NCBI GenBank assembly: GCA_900546325.1
Contig: URCR01000004.1
Span: 35,834-99,833, forward strand
Source: an uncultured Lachnospiraceae bacterium
GTDB lineage: Bacteria; Bacillota; Clostridia; Lachnospirales; Lachnospiraceae
Direction of reading: 5' to 3'
Length of the DNA: 64,000 nt
Made by a program: the position numbers and the translations under genes. The notes beneath the pieces were generated by a model, which worked only from the letters and a program-made list of their open reading frames with translations, did not search any database and had not been told where the DNA came from. This document shows, in pieces, positions 27,300-35,359 of the stretch; the stretch's first letter is position 1; each line of letters begins with the position of its first letter.

Positions 27300-29337
27300 A
27301 ACAATCAATGTCGGATTCATCGGCAACCCGAACTGTGGGAAAACCACGCTTTTTAACGCCTTTACCGGAGCTAACTTAAAGGTGGCAAACTGGCCCGGCG
27401 TCACTGTTGAGAAAAAGGAAGGATTTACGACCTACGAAGGAGAACAGTTTAAACTGGTAGATCTTCCGGGGATTTACAGTCTGACTTCCTATACAATGGA
27501 AGAAAAAGTCTCCCGTGAATGTATCATGAGCGATGAAATTGACGTGATCGTCGATGTGGTAGATGCCTCCTGCCTCGAGCGAAACCTCTATCTGACACTT
27601 CAGCTGATCGAGCTTGGTAAGCCTGTCATTCTCGCACTGAACATGATGGATATCGTCGAAGAACGCGGAATGGAGATTGACCTGCACAGGCTCCCGGAAA
27701 TGCTCGGCATCCCTGCGATTCCGGTTTCTGCCCGCAAAAAGAGCGGTCTTTCCGTTCTGATGCATGCAGTATCCCACCACGCAGACCATGCTGTACAAAA
27801 CCCGCTGATCCACCACCATCATGACAATCAGAGCAGACATGAGCACAATCATCACAGTGAGTACGCAATGGTATATTCTGATGCGCTCGAAGATAAAATC
27901 GATCTGATCATGAACGCGCTTGCCATCTCCTTCCCAACGCTTGAAAACCCACGCTGGCATGCGATCAAACTGCTTGAGAAGGACGAATCTGTGACGGAGG
28001 CATTTCCTCTGCCGGATCTGGAGGAGATCATTGACCGTAGCTATGAACAAGATATCATCAACCAAAAGTATGATTTTATCGAGGAGATCATCCAGGAGAC
28101 ACTCGTCAACAAATCAGAAAAAGAAGCCTTTACCGAGAAGCTGGATCACTTTCTCACACACAAACTCTGGGGACTTCCGCTCTTTCTCGGAATCATGGCA
28201 CTTGTTTTCCTGCTGACTTTCACCGTCGGTGACTGGCTCAAAGGATATTTTGAAATCTTTCTGGAATCCTTCTCGTCAGCAGTGACAACCGGACTTGCCA
28301 CGCTCCATGTAAGTGATATGATGATTTCCCTGATCGTAGACGGAATCATCTCCGGCGTCGGTGGAATCCTGACTTTTCTGCCGAATATTTTTATTCTGTT
28401 CCTCGCACTTGCTTTTTTGGAAGACAGCGGCTACATGTCCCGCGTCGCCTTTGTCATGGATGATATCATGGGGCATCTCGGACTTTCCGGGCGCGCTTTC
28501 ATTCCGCTCCTGCTCGGCTTTGGATGTTCCGTTCCTGCTGTCATGGCATCCCGCGCACTGGAGCATCGCAAAGACCGCCTGAAAACAATTCTGATCACAC
28601 CGTTTATGTCATGCAGTGCCAGACTTCCGATCTATGTATTGTTTTCGCAGATGTTTTTCCCAAAACATGCAATGCTTGTATCGTACTCGATGTATCTGCT
28701 CGGAATCATCGTTGCGATCACAACCGCTTTTGTCTTATCCAAATTTGACGGAAGCAAAGCCGAACATGCACTTTTGATCGAACTTCCGGAATACAAATCA
28801 CCAAATGCTAGAACGATTGCCATCTATGTCTGGGAGAAAGTGAAAGATTACCTCACCAAAGCCGGGACTGTCATTTTCGCCGCTTCCGTTATTTTATGGG
28901 GATTATTAAACTTTGGTCCTGCCGGATATGTGACAAATATCTCTGACAGCTTCGGATCGATCATCGGAAAAGCCGCCGTTCCACTCTTTGCACCGGTCGG
29001 ACTCGGATACTGGCAGATCGTTGTTGCCCTGATCGCGGGAATCGCGGCAAAAGAAGTCGTTGTATCAAGCTGCAGCGTTTTATTCGGGGTACAGAACATT
29101 ACGACCACAGATGGAATGAGTACGATGGTCGCTGCACTCGGCGCCCTTGGGTTTGGAGCGGCCAATGCCTATGCACTGATGGTATTTTGTCTGCTTTATA
29201 TTCCATGTACTGCAACAATCGCAACGATCAACCGAGAAGTAGAGAGTAAAAAACTTACCGTACTGATCATTTTCTTCCAGTTTGCTGTTGCATGGGTCAT
29301 GAGTTTCCTCGTATACCATATCGGACTGTTATTTTAA
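27292..29337 (+). CDS. feoB: Ferrous iron transporter FeoB
   Basis: Fe2+ uptake protein of 681 residues. The N-terminal G domain has G1 GNPNCGKT (11-18), PGVTVE and DLPG (57-60), and NMMD (117-120). A GDI-like region then leads to the membrane part with two gate motifs (about 345-470 and 540-680), including FGCSVPAV. A linker at about residues 162-188 carries eleven histidines, an unusual insertion between the G domain and the GDI region. It is coupled to feoA and Fur-controlled. No feoC follows. Confidence 0.95.
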   Translation: MSKTINVGFIGNPNCGKTTLFNAFTGANLKVANWPGVTVEKKEGFTTYEGEQFKLVDLPGIYSLTSYTMEEKVSRECIMSDEIDVIVDVVDASCLERNLYLTLQLIELGKPVILALNMMDIVEERGMEIDLHRLPEMLGIPAIPVSARKKSGLSVLMHAVSHHADHAVQNPLIHHHHDNQSRHEHNHHSEYAMVYSDALEDKIDLIMNALAISFPTLENPRWHAIKLLEKDESVTEAFPLPDLEEIIDRSYEQDIINQKYDFIEEIIQETLVNKSEKEAFTEKLDHFLTHKLWGLPLFLGIMALVFLLTFTVGDWLKGYFEIFLESFSSAVTTGLATLHVSDMMISLIVDGIISGVGGILTFLPNIFILFLALAFLEDSGYMSRVAFVMDDIMGHLGLSGRAFIPLLLGFGCSVPAVMASRALEHRKDRLKTILITPFMSCSARLPIYVLFSQMFFPKHAMLVSYSMYLLGIIVAITTAFVLSKFDGSKAEHALLIELPEYKSPNARTIAIYVWEKVKDYLTKAGTVIFAASVILWGLLNFGPAGYVTNISDSFGSIIGKAAVPLFAPVGLGYWQIVVALIAGIAAKEVVVSSCSVLFGVQNITTTDGMSTMVAALGALGFGAANAYALMVFCLLYIPCTATIATINREVESKKLTVLIIFFQFAVAWVMSFLVYHIGLLF

Positions 29338-29406
29338 TTCTTCAGGAAATATATGACAGAAAGTTTATGGACAGGTACCGTCAAAACTGCACTTGCATAA
29401 GCAAGA

Positions 29407-29856
29407 TCAGATTGTCGTGCACCACAGATGATATAAAATTCCGGCACAGAGAAATGGTCCAAATGCAACAACGGAATTTCGTTTGATCTTACCGCTTACC
29501 ATTCCGGCAAGAATATAGATCCCACACAGAAAAATGGCAGCAGCCAGGGAATGCAGGCTTTCTACAGGCCCCAGCATGCTTCCCGCTGCTGCCATTAGTT
29601 TGATGTCGCCCCCTCCAAAAGCTCCCGGTATTAAAATTGTAATCAGAAGAAGCAGTCCGCTGGCAGAGCACGCCCCGGAAAGCATATGAAAAAGAACTGT
29701 GGACACTTTTATCTGACCCGTACAAAATAATAACTGAATGAGGCAGAAGCAAAACAGTATTGTGACATCCTGGTTTAAAATCTTCTGCTCTCTCCAGTCT
29801 CTGACTGCGATTTTTGTCAGGATCCATGTGATGATCATTTGATTTAGAAATTTCAT
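29407..29856 (-). CDS. A24 prepilin peptidase-like protein
   Basis: Small membrane aspartyl peptidase of 149 residues starting MKFLNQM at 29856 after GGGAGGAACG. The two catalytic aspartates are likely in AVRDWREQKI (about residue 20) and the GxGD motif GAFGGGDIKLMAAAGS. It lacks the N-terminal methylase domain of PilD and so resembles TadV/CpaA-type enzymes. No pilin, ATPase or Tad genes are in the window, so it is an orphan here. It is convergent with feoB. Confidence 0.85.
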   Translation of the reverse strand: MKFLNQMIITWILTKIAVRDWREQKILNQDVTILFCFCLIQLLFCTGQIKVSTVLFHMLSGACSASGLLLLITILIPGAFGGGDIKLMAAAGSMLGPVESLHSLAAAIFLCGIYILAGMVSGKIKRNSVVAFGPFLCAGILYHLWCTTI

Positions 29857-29926
29857 CGTTCCTCCCTGCAAACGATACGGCAGACTGCCAAACAAAATGG
29901 AATTGTAGCATTCCTGATCAAAAGCT

Positions 29927-30745
29927 TTATTTATTCAGATAATGAAGCTCGATCGGATCAATCGGGTCAATGGGATTCTCCTCTTTTCCTTTTGTTTTTC
30001 TCTTATAGTATTTCAGAAGACCTCCGCCTTTGTTGTAGATCCAGAAAGAATAAGTCAGAATCTTTCCGGCCTTTCCCATCTTCTCTTTCGTCGTCTTATT
30101 ATAGAGAGTTCCCCCTGCTTTCAAAGGACCTTTCTTGCGGATCAGAGAGATCAGCTCCGTCTCGCAAGTCACTCTTTCCGGAAGAACTGTTGCCCCTTTT
30201 CCGACACATTCCGGCTTGTGGGCATCGCTGCCGCCGATTCCGGGCTTGTGATACTTCTGTGCAAGCCGCAGAGCTCCCTCATTGGATTCCACCGATTCGC
30301 ATGCGTTAAATGCTTCCATAAAATCAAACCGCTTGATCAGCTCTGGATTTTTGAAATACCGCTTCGTATTCGTAAAGCTCAAATACTTGCCTCCGCACGG
30401 ATGTGCAGGTCCCAAAATCCCACCGTTGCGATGTACAAAATCAATCAATACCGCCGCCGGCAGCCCTCTCATCTCCAGCATCCGCATCTTGACACCTTCC
30501 GGCATGATCACAATAATATGTCCGGCATCGATTGTATCATATTCGATCCCCTTCAGGACAACGAAATCTGTATGCTTTTTCCCTTTTATATGTTCCTTCC
30601 AGTATCGGTATCCCTTATACGTGTTATGATCCGTAATCAGCATCCCATCAAATCCTTGTTCCTTCAACAGTGTAATATACTCTTCCAGACTTACTTTACT
30701 GTCTACGGATCCTTCCTTTACGTGACAATGCATATCAATCTTCAT
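29927..30745 (-). CDS. PHP-domain metal-dependent phosphoesterase
   Basis: Protein of 272 residues. The PHP metal ligands are visible: DMHCHVKEGS (HxH, residues 4-8), ITDHNTYKGY (about 38), HPCGG and the GGSDAHKPE block (about 168-176). Family members hydrolyse small phosphate esters such as nucleotides or histidinol phosphate. The length is close to YciV/TrpH-like enzymes, though the C-terminal tail is basic and ends with an unusual Ile-Asp-Pro repeat. Strong AAGGAGG before the ATG. Substrate not known. Confidence 0.85.
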   Translation of the reverse strand: MKIDMHCHVKEGSVDSKVSLEEYITLLKEQGFDGMLITDHNTYKGYRYWKEHIKGKKHTDFVVLKGIEYDTIDAGHIIVIMPEGVKMRMLEMRGLPAAVLIDFVHRNGGILGPAHPCGGKYLSFTNTKRYFKNPELIKRFDFMEAFNACESVESNEGALRLAQKYHKPGIGGSDAHKPECVGKGATVLPERVTCETELISLIRKKGPLKAGGTLYNKTTKEKMGKAGKILTYSFWIYNKGGGLLKYYKRKTKGKEENPIDPIDPIELHYLNK

Positions 30746-30839
30746 AAGCCTGCCTCCTTGTCTTGCTATCTACTTTTATTATACCCTTTTTTCTGTAAAG
30801 TTCAATGACCGAACAAAAATATTAGAAAGATTAAAAAAC

Positions 30840-30887
30840 GAAAAAATCAGGATAAAATGTTCTGCCTTCTTCCACTTTATCCTGATT
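30840..30887 (-). terminator. Terminator downstream of the Na/Pi symporter gene
   Basis: A perfect 12-base stem (30845-30856 with 30876-30887) followed by a T run on the minus strand, 70 bases after the symporter stop. Confidence 0.85.
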
Positions 30888-30958
30888 CTTCTCAATTATT
30901 TTTCTTTCTTACCGAACACTGCTTCTCTTTCCCACATGTTGGTTTATAACAGCTTTCT

Positions 30959-32587
30959 CTATCTCGCCATATTCTGGTACTGTTCTGCAATATTCAGTAC
31001 ATGATCACCGATTCTCTCAAAATCTGTCAGAAGCTCAGAGAACAGAATCCCCGCCTCTGCATTGCATGACCCTGACTTCATTCGCTCAATCTGTCTCTTG
31101 AGATACATTTCTTCCAGATCATCGATCTTCTGCTCGTTCCGGGCAGCCTTCTCAAGAAATTCTTTTCTGCTTCCGTTATGCATGCTGATATCTGACAGTG
31201 CTTTCTCGCAGATTTTTTTCATCTGCCCGATTTCCTCCAAAGCCTCTTGTGACAGGTGGATTCCCCATTCATTCAGATTCTTTGCATATCCTAAAATATT
31301 CATTGCGTGATCTCCGATCCGCTCAATATTTCCTACGATAATATAGTAACTGCTCATACTTTTAGATCCTGCAACTGATTTTTCTCCGGACATCTGCCGA
31401 ACAATGTATTTTGAAATCTCTGCATTCAGATAATCAATATACTCTTCTCTCTCTTTTAAAGAATCCCATGCGCCTAAATTTCCAGTTAACACTGCCTCAT
31501 AACTTTCCTGCACATTTTTCGCAACCATTCCGCGCATCCGGTCCACTTCCTGCTCCAGCTCTGAGAGCGCAAGCGCCTCATTTCCGACAGAATAGCTGTT
31601 TTCAAATACTTTGATATGTTTGAGTCCTCTTTCTTCTGTTGCCTCTTCTTTTCCCTCTGGAAGAATCAATACTGCAAGTTTCGCCATATAAGTTCCAACC
31701 GGAAGTAAGATCAATGTTGTCACAATATTAAAGATCGTATGAACATTTGCAATCTGCGCTACTGTATTGCCCGGTGAGAGTGCCTCCACCCATGACACAA
31801 ACGGTGTCAGCATACAGATAAACGTAAATAGGATCGAACCAAAGATGTTAAACATCAAATGGATCACTGTCGCACGCTTTGCATTTGTCTTTGTACCAAT
31901 GGATGCCAGTACCGCTGTGATACAAGTTCCGATATTCTGTCCAAACAATACATAGACAGCACTTGATAACGGGATCACACCTGTTCCTGCCAACGCCTGT
32001 AAAATACCGACAGAAGCTGAGGAAGACTGGATGATTGCTGTAAAGATCGCTCCTACCAGAATACCTACGACCGGATTGCTTGCTTTTGTCATAAAGTTGA
32101 CAAATGTCTCTGACTGCTGCAGCGGCTGCATCGCATCTCCCATCATTCCCATACCGATAAACAGCACACCAAGTCCCGCAAAGATCTCACTGATATGGCG
32201 CACCCGCTCATTCTTCACGAATGTGATTGCTGCCACACCGCCAAATGCAATCAGCGGTGCGATTGCTCCGATATCAAGTGCGATCAGCTGCCCTGTGATC
32301 GTTGTACCGATGTTGGCTCCCATGATCACCCACACGGCCTGATTCAGTGTCATCAGACCAGAATTGACAAATCCTACAACCATGACTGTTGTAGCAGAAG
32401 AAGACTGGATCACGGCTGTGATCGCTGCCCCGACTACGACACCTTTAATTCGGTTTGATGTCAGCTTCTCCAAAATACTTTTCATCTTATTGCCCGCCGC
32501 TGTCTCGAGCCCGTTGCTCATCATCTGCATTCCGTATAAAAACAGTGCCAGACCTCCAAGCAGCATTAAAATATCTTCCATTCTCAT
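30959..32587 (-). CDS. Na/Pi cotransporter with C-terminal PhoU-like domain
   Basis: Protein of 542 residues importing phosphate with sodium. Two inverted repeats of the NptA family (about 1-330) carry the QSSSATTVMVVGFVNSG and QSSSASVGILQAL signatures. The C-terminal 190 residues form a helical PhoU-like domain. The start MRMEDIL at 32587 has GGAGG eleven bases upstream; the longer frame overlaps the neighbouring gene and is rejected. A four-unit Pho-box-like array lies upstream of the preceding gene at 33165-33208, suggesting induction by phosphate starvation. A Pit-type transporter with its own PhoU-like partner is at 57-59 kb. Confidence 0.9.
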   Translation of the reverse strand: MRMEDILMLLGGLALFLYGMQMMSNGLETAAGNKMKSILEKLTSNRIKGVVVGAAITAVIQSSSATTVMVVGFVNSGLMTLNQAVWVIMGANIGTTITGQLIALDIGAIAPLIAFGGVAAITFVKNERVRHISEIFAGLGVLFIGMGMMGDAMQPLQQSETFVNFMTKASNPVVGILVGAIFTAIIQSSSASVGILQALAGTGVIPLSSAVYVLFGQNIGTCITAVLASIGTKTNAKRATVIHLMFNIFGSILFTFICMLTPFVSWVEALSPGNTVAQIANVHTIFNIVTTLILLPVGTYMAKLAVLILPEGKEEATEERGLKHIKVFENSYSVGNEALALSELEQEVDRMRGMVAKNVQESYEAVLTGNLGAWDSLKEREEYIDYLNAEISKYIVRQMSGEKSVAGSKSMSSYYIIVGNIERIGDHAMNILGYAKNLNEWGIHLSQEALEEIGQMKKICEKALSDISMHNGSRKEFLEKAARNEQKIDDLEEMYLKRQIERMKSGSCNAEAGILFSELLTDFERIGDHVLNIAEQYQNMAR

Positions 32588-32673
32588 TTCTTTCGTTTCC
32601 TCCGAATTTATCTCATTTCTTCTTTCTCTTCCGGGCATTTCCCCCATCACTGAAATGCCTGCAAATCTTTTTT

Positions 32674-33090
32674 CTATCTGCTCATCAAAATCCTGCTTTT
32701 TCCATCTCCCAAATGCATAATCTCCATACGCATCTGATGATACCAAACCTTCCTCTTCTGGATTCCTATGATGTCGGGAATCGCCCAGGCACTGCACATC
32801 GACCATAGAAAACTTCCGGTGAGCCATTGTGCAAACGGTATATATTGTTGTAAAAAACGTTCCTCATTCCCTTTTTTCTGCTTCATATCTTTGGTGCGGA
32901 GTACTGACCGGTACAGACTGGCATCAAAGATCTCTTTTTGTTCCATCCACACTTCCTGTACAAAAAATGACCCTCGCTTCGCCAGATAGGATGTCACATT
33001 TCCGGCACTTCTCACCTCTACATTTATTTCCACAAAAAAAAGCAATGACAAAAAGAAAATTGTCAAAACAGCTTTTGTTCTTTTCTTCAT
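32674..33090 (-). CDS. Small secreted or membrane protein, unknown
   Basis: Protein of 138 residues that I do not recognise. It has a strong N-terminal signal segment (about 5-25), a hydrophilic middle, and a second hydrophobic stretch near residues 85-105. GGGAGG lies upstream of its ATG. It lies 86 bases upstream of the Na/Pi symporter on the same strand, and the Pho-box-like array precedes it, so it is probably a phosphate-starvation gene. The general layout resembles the protein at 63037-63450. Confidence 0.65.
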   Translation of the reverse strand: MKKRTKAVLTIFFLSLLFFVEINVEVRSAGNVTSYLAKRGSFFVQEVWMEQKEIFDASLYRSVLRTKDMKQKKGNEERFLQQYIPFAQWLTGSFLWSMCSAWAIPDIIGIQKRKVWYHQMRMEIMHLGDGKSRILMSR

Positions 33091-33164
33091 GGCACTGCCT
33101 CCCTGTCACTGACTCTCTATGCTTCTCTATGACTTCTATAAATCAAGAGTATCATAATTAATTT

Positions 33165-33208
33165 GACACTGTCAATTACAAGTTAAATCTATGTTAAATT
33201 TTAGTAAA
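33165..33208 (-). promoter_or_regulatory. Pho-box-like array of four 11-base repeats
   Basis: Read on the minus strand, four consecutive 11-base units begin TTTACT, TTAACA, TTAACT and TTGACA (units at 33198-33208, 33187-33197, 33176-33186 and 33165-33175). The spacing and TTAACA core match PhoP/PhoB binding arrays of Gram-positive bacteria. A -10-like TATGAT follows (complement of 33151-33156). The array precedes a small unknown gene and the Na/Pi symporter. Confidence 0.75.
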
Positions 33209-33223
33209 TGTGTAGATTTGTCT

Positions 33224-33865
33224 TTATAAAATGTGCTGCAAATCATTCATTTTTTCTACTTGTTTCCACAGGTAACCTCTTGTCTCTTCATCCGGAAGCG
33301 TCAGATCCGGAATCATGACTACCCGGCATCCTGCTCCATATGCAGATTTTACCCCGTTCGGCGAGTCCTCAACGGCCACACACTCCTTCGGATTTTCCCC
33401 GATCTGATCGCAGGCATACAGATAAATATCCGGCATCGGTTTTCCGTTTTCTACCATATTGGCACAGACGATCCGGTCAAACATTTCTGCAATTCCAATC
33501 TCATGTAAATATGCTTCTGCCCGCTCTCTGTCAGTCGCAGTCGCCACCGCAAGTTTATATCCTTTTTCTCTTAAATAAGTCAATGTCTCTTCGACTCCCG
33601 GCTTGATCTCCACACCGTTTTTTGCCAAATGATCCGCCATGATTTCTTTCCTTCTCTCTCGCACAGCCACATAATCAAATGCTTCCCCATACAGTTCTTT
33701 CAGCCACGGCTCCGCAAACTTTCCCGCAAAACTACGGATCATCAGTGCATGTTCTCTCTCCATCGGCATTCCCAGTTCTTCTGCCGCCTGGCACCAGTAT
33801 TTTACAAGGTACTTCTCTGTGTCGATCAACACCCCATCCATATCAAATATAACTGCTTTTACCAT
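33224..33865 (-). CDS. HAD-superfamily sugar-phosphatase or phosphoglucomutase-like enzyme
   Basis: Haloacid dehalogenase-fold enzyme of 213 residues, subfamily IA. Motif I is IFDMDGVLIDTE (residues 6-17), motif II is around VATATDRE (about 112), and motif III/IV is KECVAVEDSPNGVKSA (about 166). The helical cap between motifs I and II fits beta-phosphoglucomutase or sugar-phosphatase types. GAGAGGTG precedes the ATG. The substrate is not predictable. It is preceded by about 480 transcribed bases without a clear gene. Confidence 0.88.
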   Translation of the reverse strand: MVKAVIFDMDGVLIDTEKYLVKYWCQAAEELGMPMEREHALMIRSFAGKFAEPWLKELYGEAFDYVAVRERRKEIMADHLAKNGVEIKPGVEETLTYLREKGYKLAVATATDRERAEAYLHEIGIAEMFDRIVCANMVENGKPMPDIYLYACDQIGENPKECVAVEDSPNGVKSAYGAGCRVVMIPDLTLPDEETRGYLWKQVEKMNDLQHIL

Positions 33866-33905
33866 TTTTTCACCTCTCCAGTCTTCATTTTCATCTTTTT
33901 TACAC

Positions 33906-33952
33906 AGTAAGAGTAGGTATCAATCACTTGCTAATCAATACCTACTCTTACT
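33906..33952. repeat. Perfect 15-base inverted repeat upstream of the HAD gene
   Basis: AGTAAGAGTAGGTAT at 33906-33920 and its exact complement at 33938-33952, loop of 17 bases. There is no T run on either side, so it is not an ordinary terminator. On the minus strand it would form a long hairpin 40 bases before the HAD start codon. Confidence 0.8.
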
Positions 33953-34347
33953 TTGATTCTTCAATCATTCATTTTACCTCATTTTCTGAATACTGTGTAG
34001 TCTTAATTCTTCTTTTCTTCCGATAATGCGTCATACGAATCTTCTACTCATACAGCACACCATCCAAAAATCTGAATCTCAACTGATACATAGCTTCCGT
34101 TCTTCTGTGTCTGACTATCTGATCATCTTCCGGGTATACATCCGACTCTTTCTCATTCGTCAGGTTCTCTTATCCTTTCTGGTGGTCCGTACCTCCTTCT
34201 CTTAGATTGTACAAGTATCTCTGCTTCTACTTACCATATAACTCCGTCCGTTAAAGTTATATCTGTTCCGCATAAGAAATAAAAATAATAACAGGTTTTT
34301 TTGTTTCATTTCTGTTTCTTATTTGTATTTGTTATGTTTATGACTAT
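33953..34347 (-). other. Transcribed leader or decayed small gene upstream of the HAD gene
   Basis: This stretch has no gene I can support. On the minus strand it follows the promoter at 34348-34375 and contains a 35-codon ORF (MKQKNLLLFLFL..., roughly 34305 to 34198), an AAGGAGG at about 34192 with no start codon after it, and a protein-like open frame ending RFRFLDGVLYE near 34060 that also lacks a start. Two frames join if one base is added or removed, suggesting a degraded small coding region; a structured leader is the alternative. Confidence 0.35.
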
Positions 34348-34375
34348 ATAATAACACACTTTTTCGTTTTGTCAA
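34348..34375 (-). promoter_or_regulatory. Promoter reading toward the HAD gene
   Basis: Minus-strand TTGACA (complement of 34370-34375) and TATTAT (complement of 34348-34353) separated by 16 bases in AT-rich DNA. Confidence 0.55.
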
Positions 34376-34559
34376 TAGTTTTTTCAGATTTCTTTTAATT
34401 ATTTTCTGTTTTTTCTATCTTTATTTCATTTCTTTTATTTTTACAAACACATCTTTTGACCTATACTCTTTACAAACTTGACACAGTAAGCAAACTGTGC
34501 ATTATCACACACAGTATGTTTTTTATCCCTTGAGATTCCAAAAGAACTTCCGGTCAAGT

Positions 34560-34600
34560 AAAAAGGACATATCTGCCGAAATCATTTTGCAGATATGCCC
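34560..34600 (-). terminator. Terminator of the DUF6465-like gene
   Basis: Twelve-pair stem with one wobble (34589-34600 with 34565-34576), then TTTTT on the minus strand, immediately after the stop codon of the upstream gene at 34608. Confidence 0.85.
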
Positions 34601-34607
34601 CACATTC

Positions 34608-34991
34608 TTAAAAAGGAACTGCCCCTGTATCAATTCCGTTGATCACATAATACACAGCACTTTCTTCCGGTTTTGCATAAAGTGTCATCGTCTTGATTTC
34701 ACCGATCTTGCGTCCGGATTTTGTCCATGCCTTTTTCACTGCCGCGATCATCTCTTTTTCCTCTACCTGTTTTCCCTGGTATTCGACTACCACGGAAGTT
34801 TTCATCTCTTTTTTCGGAGCTGCTTTCTTTACTGTTTCAACTGCTTTTTCCTCTACTGTCTCTTCCTCTGTTGCCGTCACAATTTCTTCTGCACACTCTA
34901 CTGCAGCTTCTGTTGCTTTCTTTGCAGTCGCTTTTCTCTGTTCTGTATTGTTTTTATCGTTCATTTTTCTTGCTGCTTTTCTTGCTGCCAT
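34608..34991 (-). CDS. Small conserved protein, probably DUF6465 family
   Basis: Protein of 127 residues. The N-terminal half is Lys/Ala/Glu-rich and low in complexity; the C-terminal half (about 62-127) is a compact domain with KTSVVVEYQGKQVEEKEM and GEIKTMTLYAKPEE, which I tentatively place in DUF6465, found in Lachnospiraceae. The start at 34991 is eight bases after AGGAGG; the ATG six bases upstream of it is too close to the ribosome site. Function unknown; the basic tail might bind nucleic acid. Confidence 0.75.
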   Translation of the reverse strand: MAARKAARKMNDKNNTEQRKATAKKATEAAVECAEEIVTATEEETVEEKAVETVKKAAPKKEMKTSVVVEYQGKQVEEKEMIAAVKKAWTKSGRKIGEIKTMTLYAKPEESAVYYVINGIDTGAVPF

Positions 34992-35069
34992 TTTCATTTC
35001 CTCCTAATACATATCCAGCGACATTCTTACAACAATATTCATTATAGCACAGGTTTTTTCACTTGTCAT

Positions 35070-35300
35070 CTACTCGTCAAATTCTACAAGAAGATAAAAG
35101 CCTCTGTCATTTTGCTGGATTTCCCGAATCACTCCTTCTCCGGACCGAATCCTCGCATTGCTCCTGTAAATACCGGACATTGCCACCGATGGCTCTACCA
35201 CATAACTGTACAGGCTTCCATTGACACGTTCGGTCACTTTTACCTTCTGTCCTTCCTCCACAAGTCCCTGCCGTTCCATCTTAAATTTCTCCTGTCTCAT
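35070..35300 (-). CDS. Small hypothetical protein, 76 residues
   Basis: I do not recognise this protein. It starts MRQEKFKMERQGL at 35300 after AAAGGTG; a longer frame to 35336 has no ribosome site. It looks like a single beta-barrel domain (GQKVKVTERVNGSLYSYVVEPS...GFYLLVEFDE), soluble, of the kind seen in small RNA- or protein-binding modules. It follows the MATE gene by 59 bases on the same strand and probably ends the sbcD-sbcC-MATE transcript. Confidence 0.65.
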   Translation of the reverse strand: MRQEKFKMERQGLVEEGQKVKVTERVNGSLYSYVVEPSVAMSGIYRSNARIRSGEGVIREIQQNDRGFYLLVEFDE

Positions 35301-35359
35301 AACACCTTTCTCCTTTCCGCTATTTTCCCTTCTCATTCTTTTTTATCAATTTCCCTCTG

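Noticed and set aside
29942..30808. Plus-strand ORF of 288 residues
   Set aside because: Antisense shadow of the PHP phosphoesterase, which carries all metal-binding motifs.
32588..32827. N-terminal extension of the Na/Pi symporter
   Set aside because: It overlaps the preceding small gene in another frame, is hydrophilic, and lacks a ribosome site; the start at 32587 suits the family.
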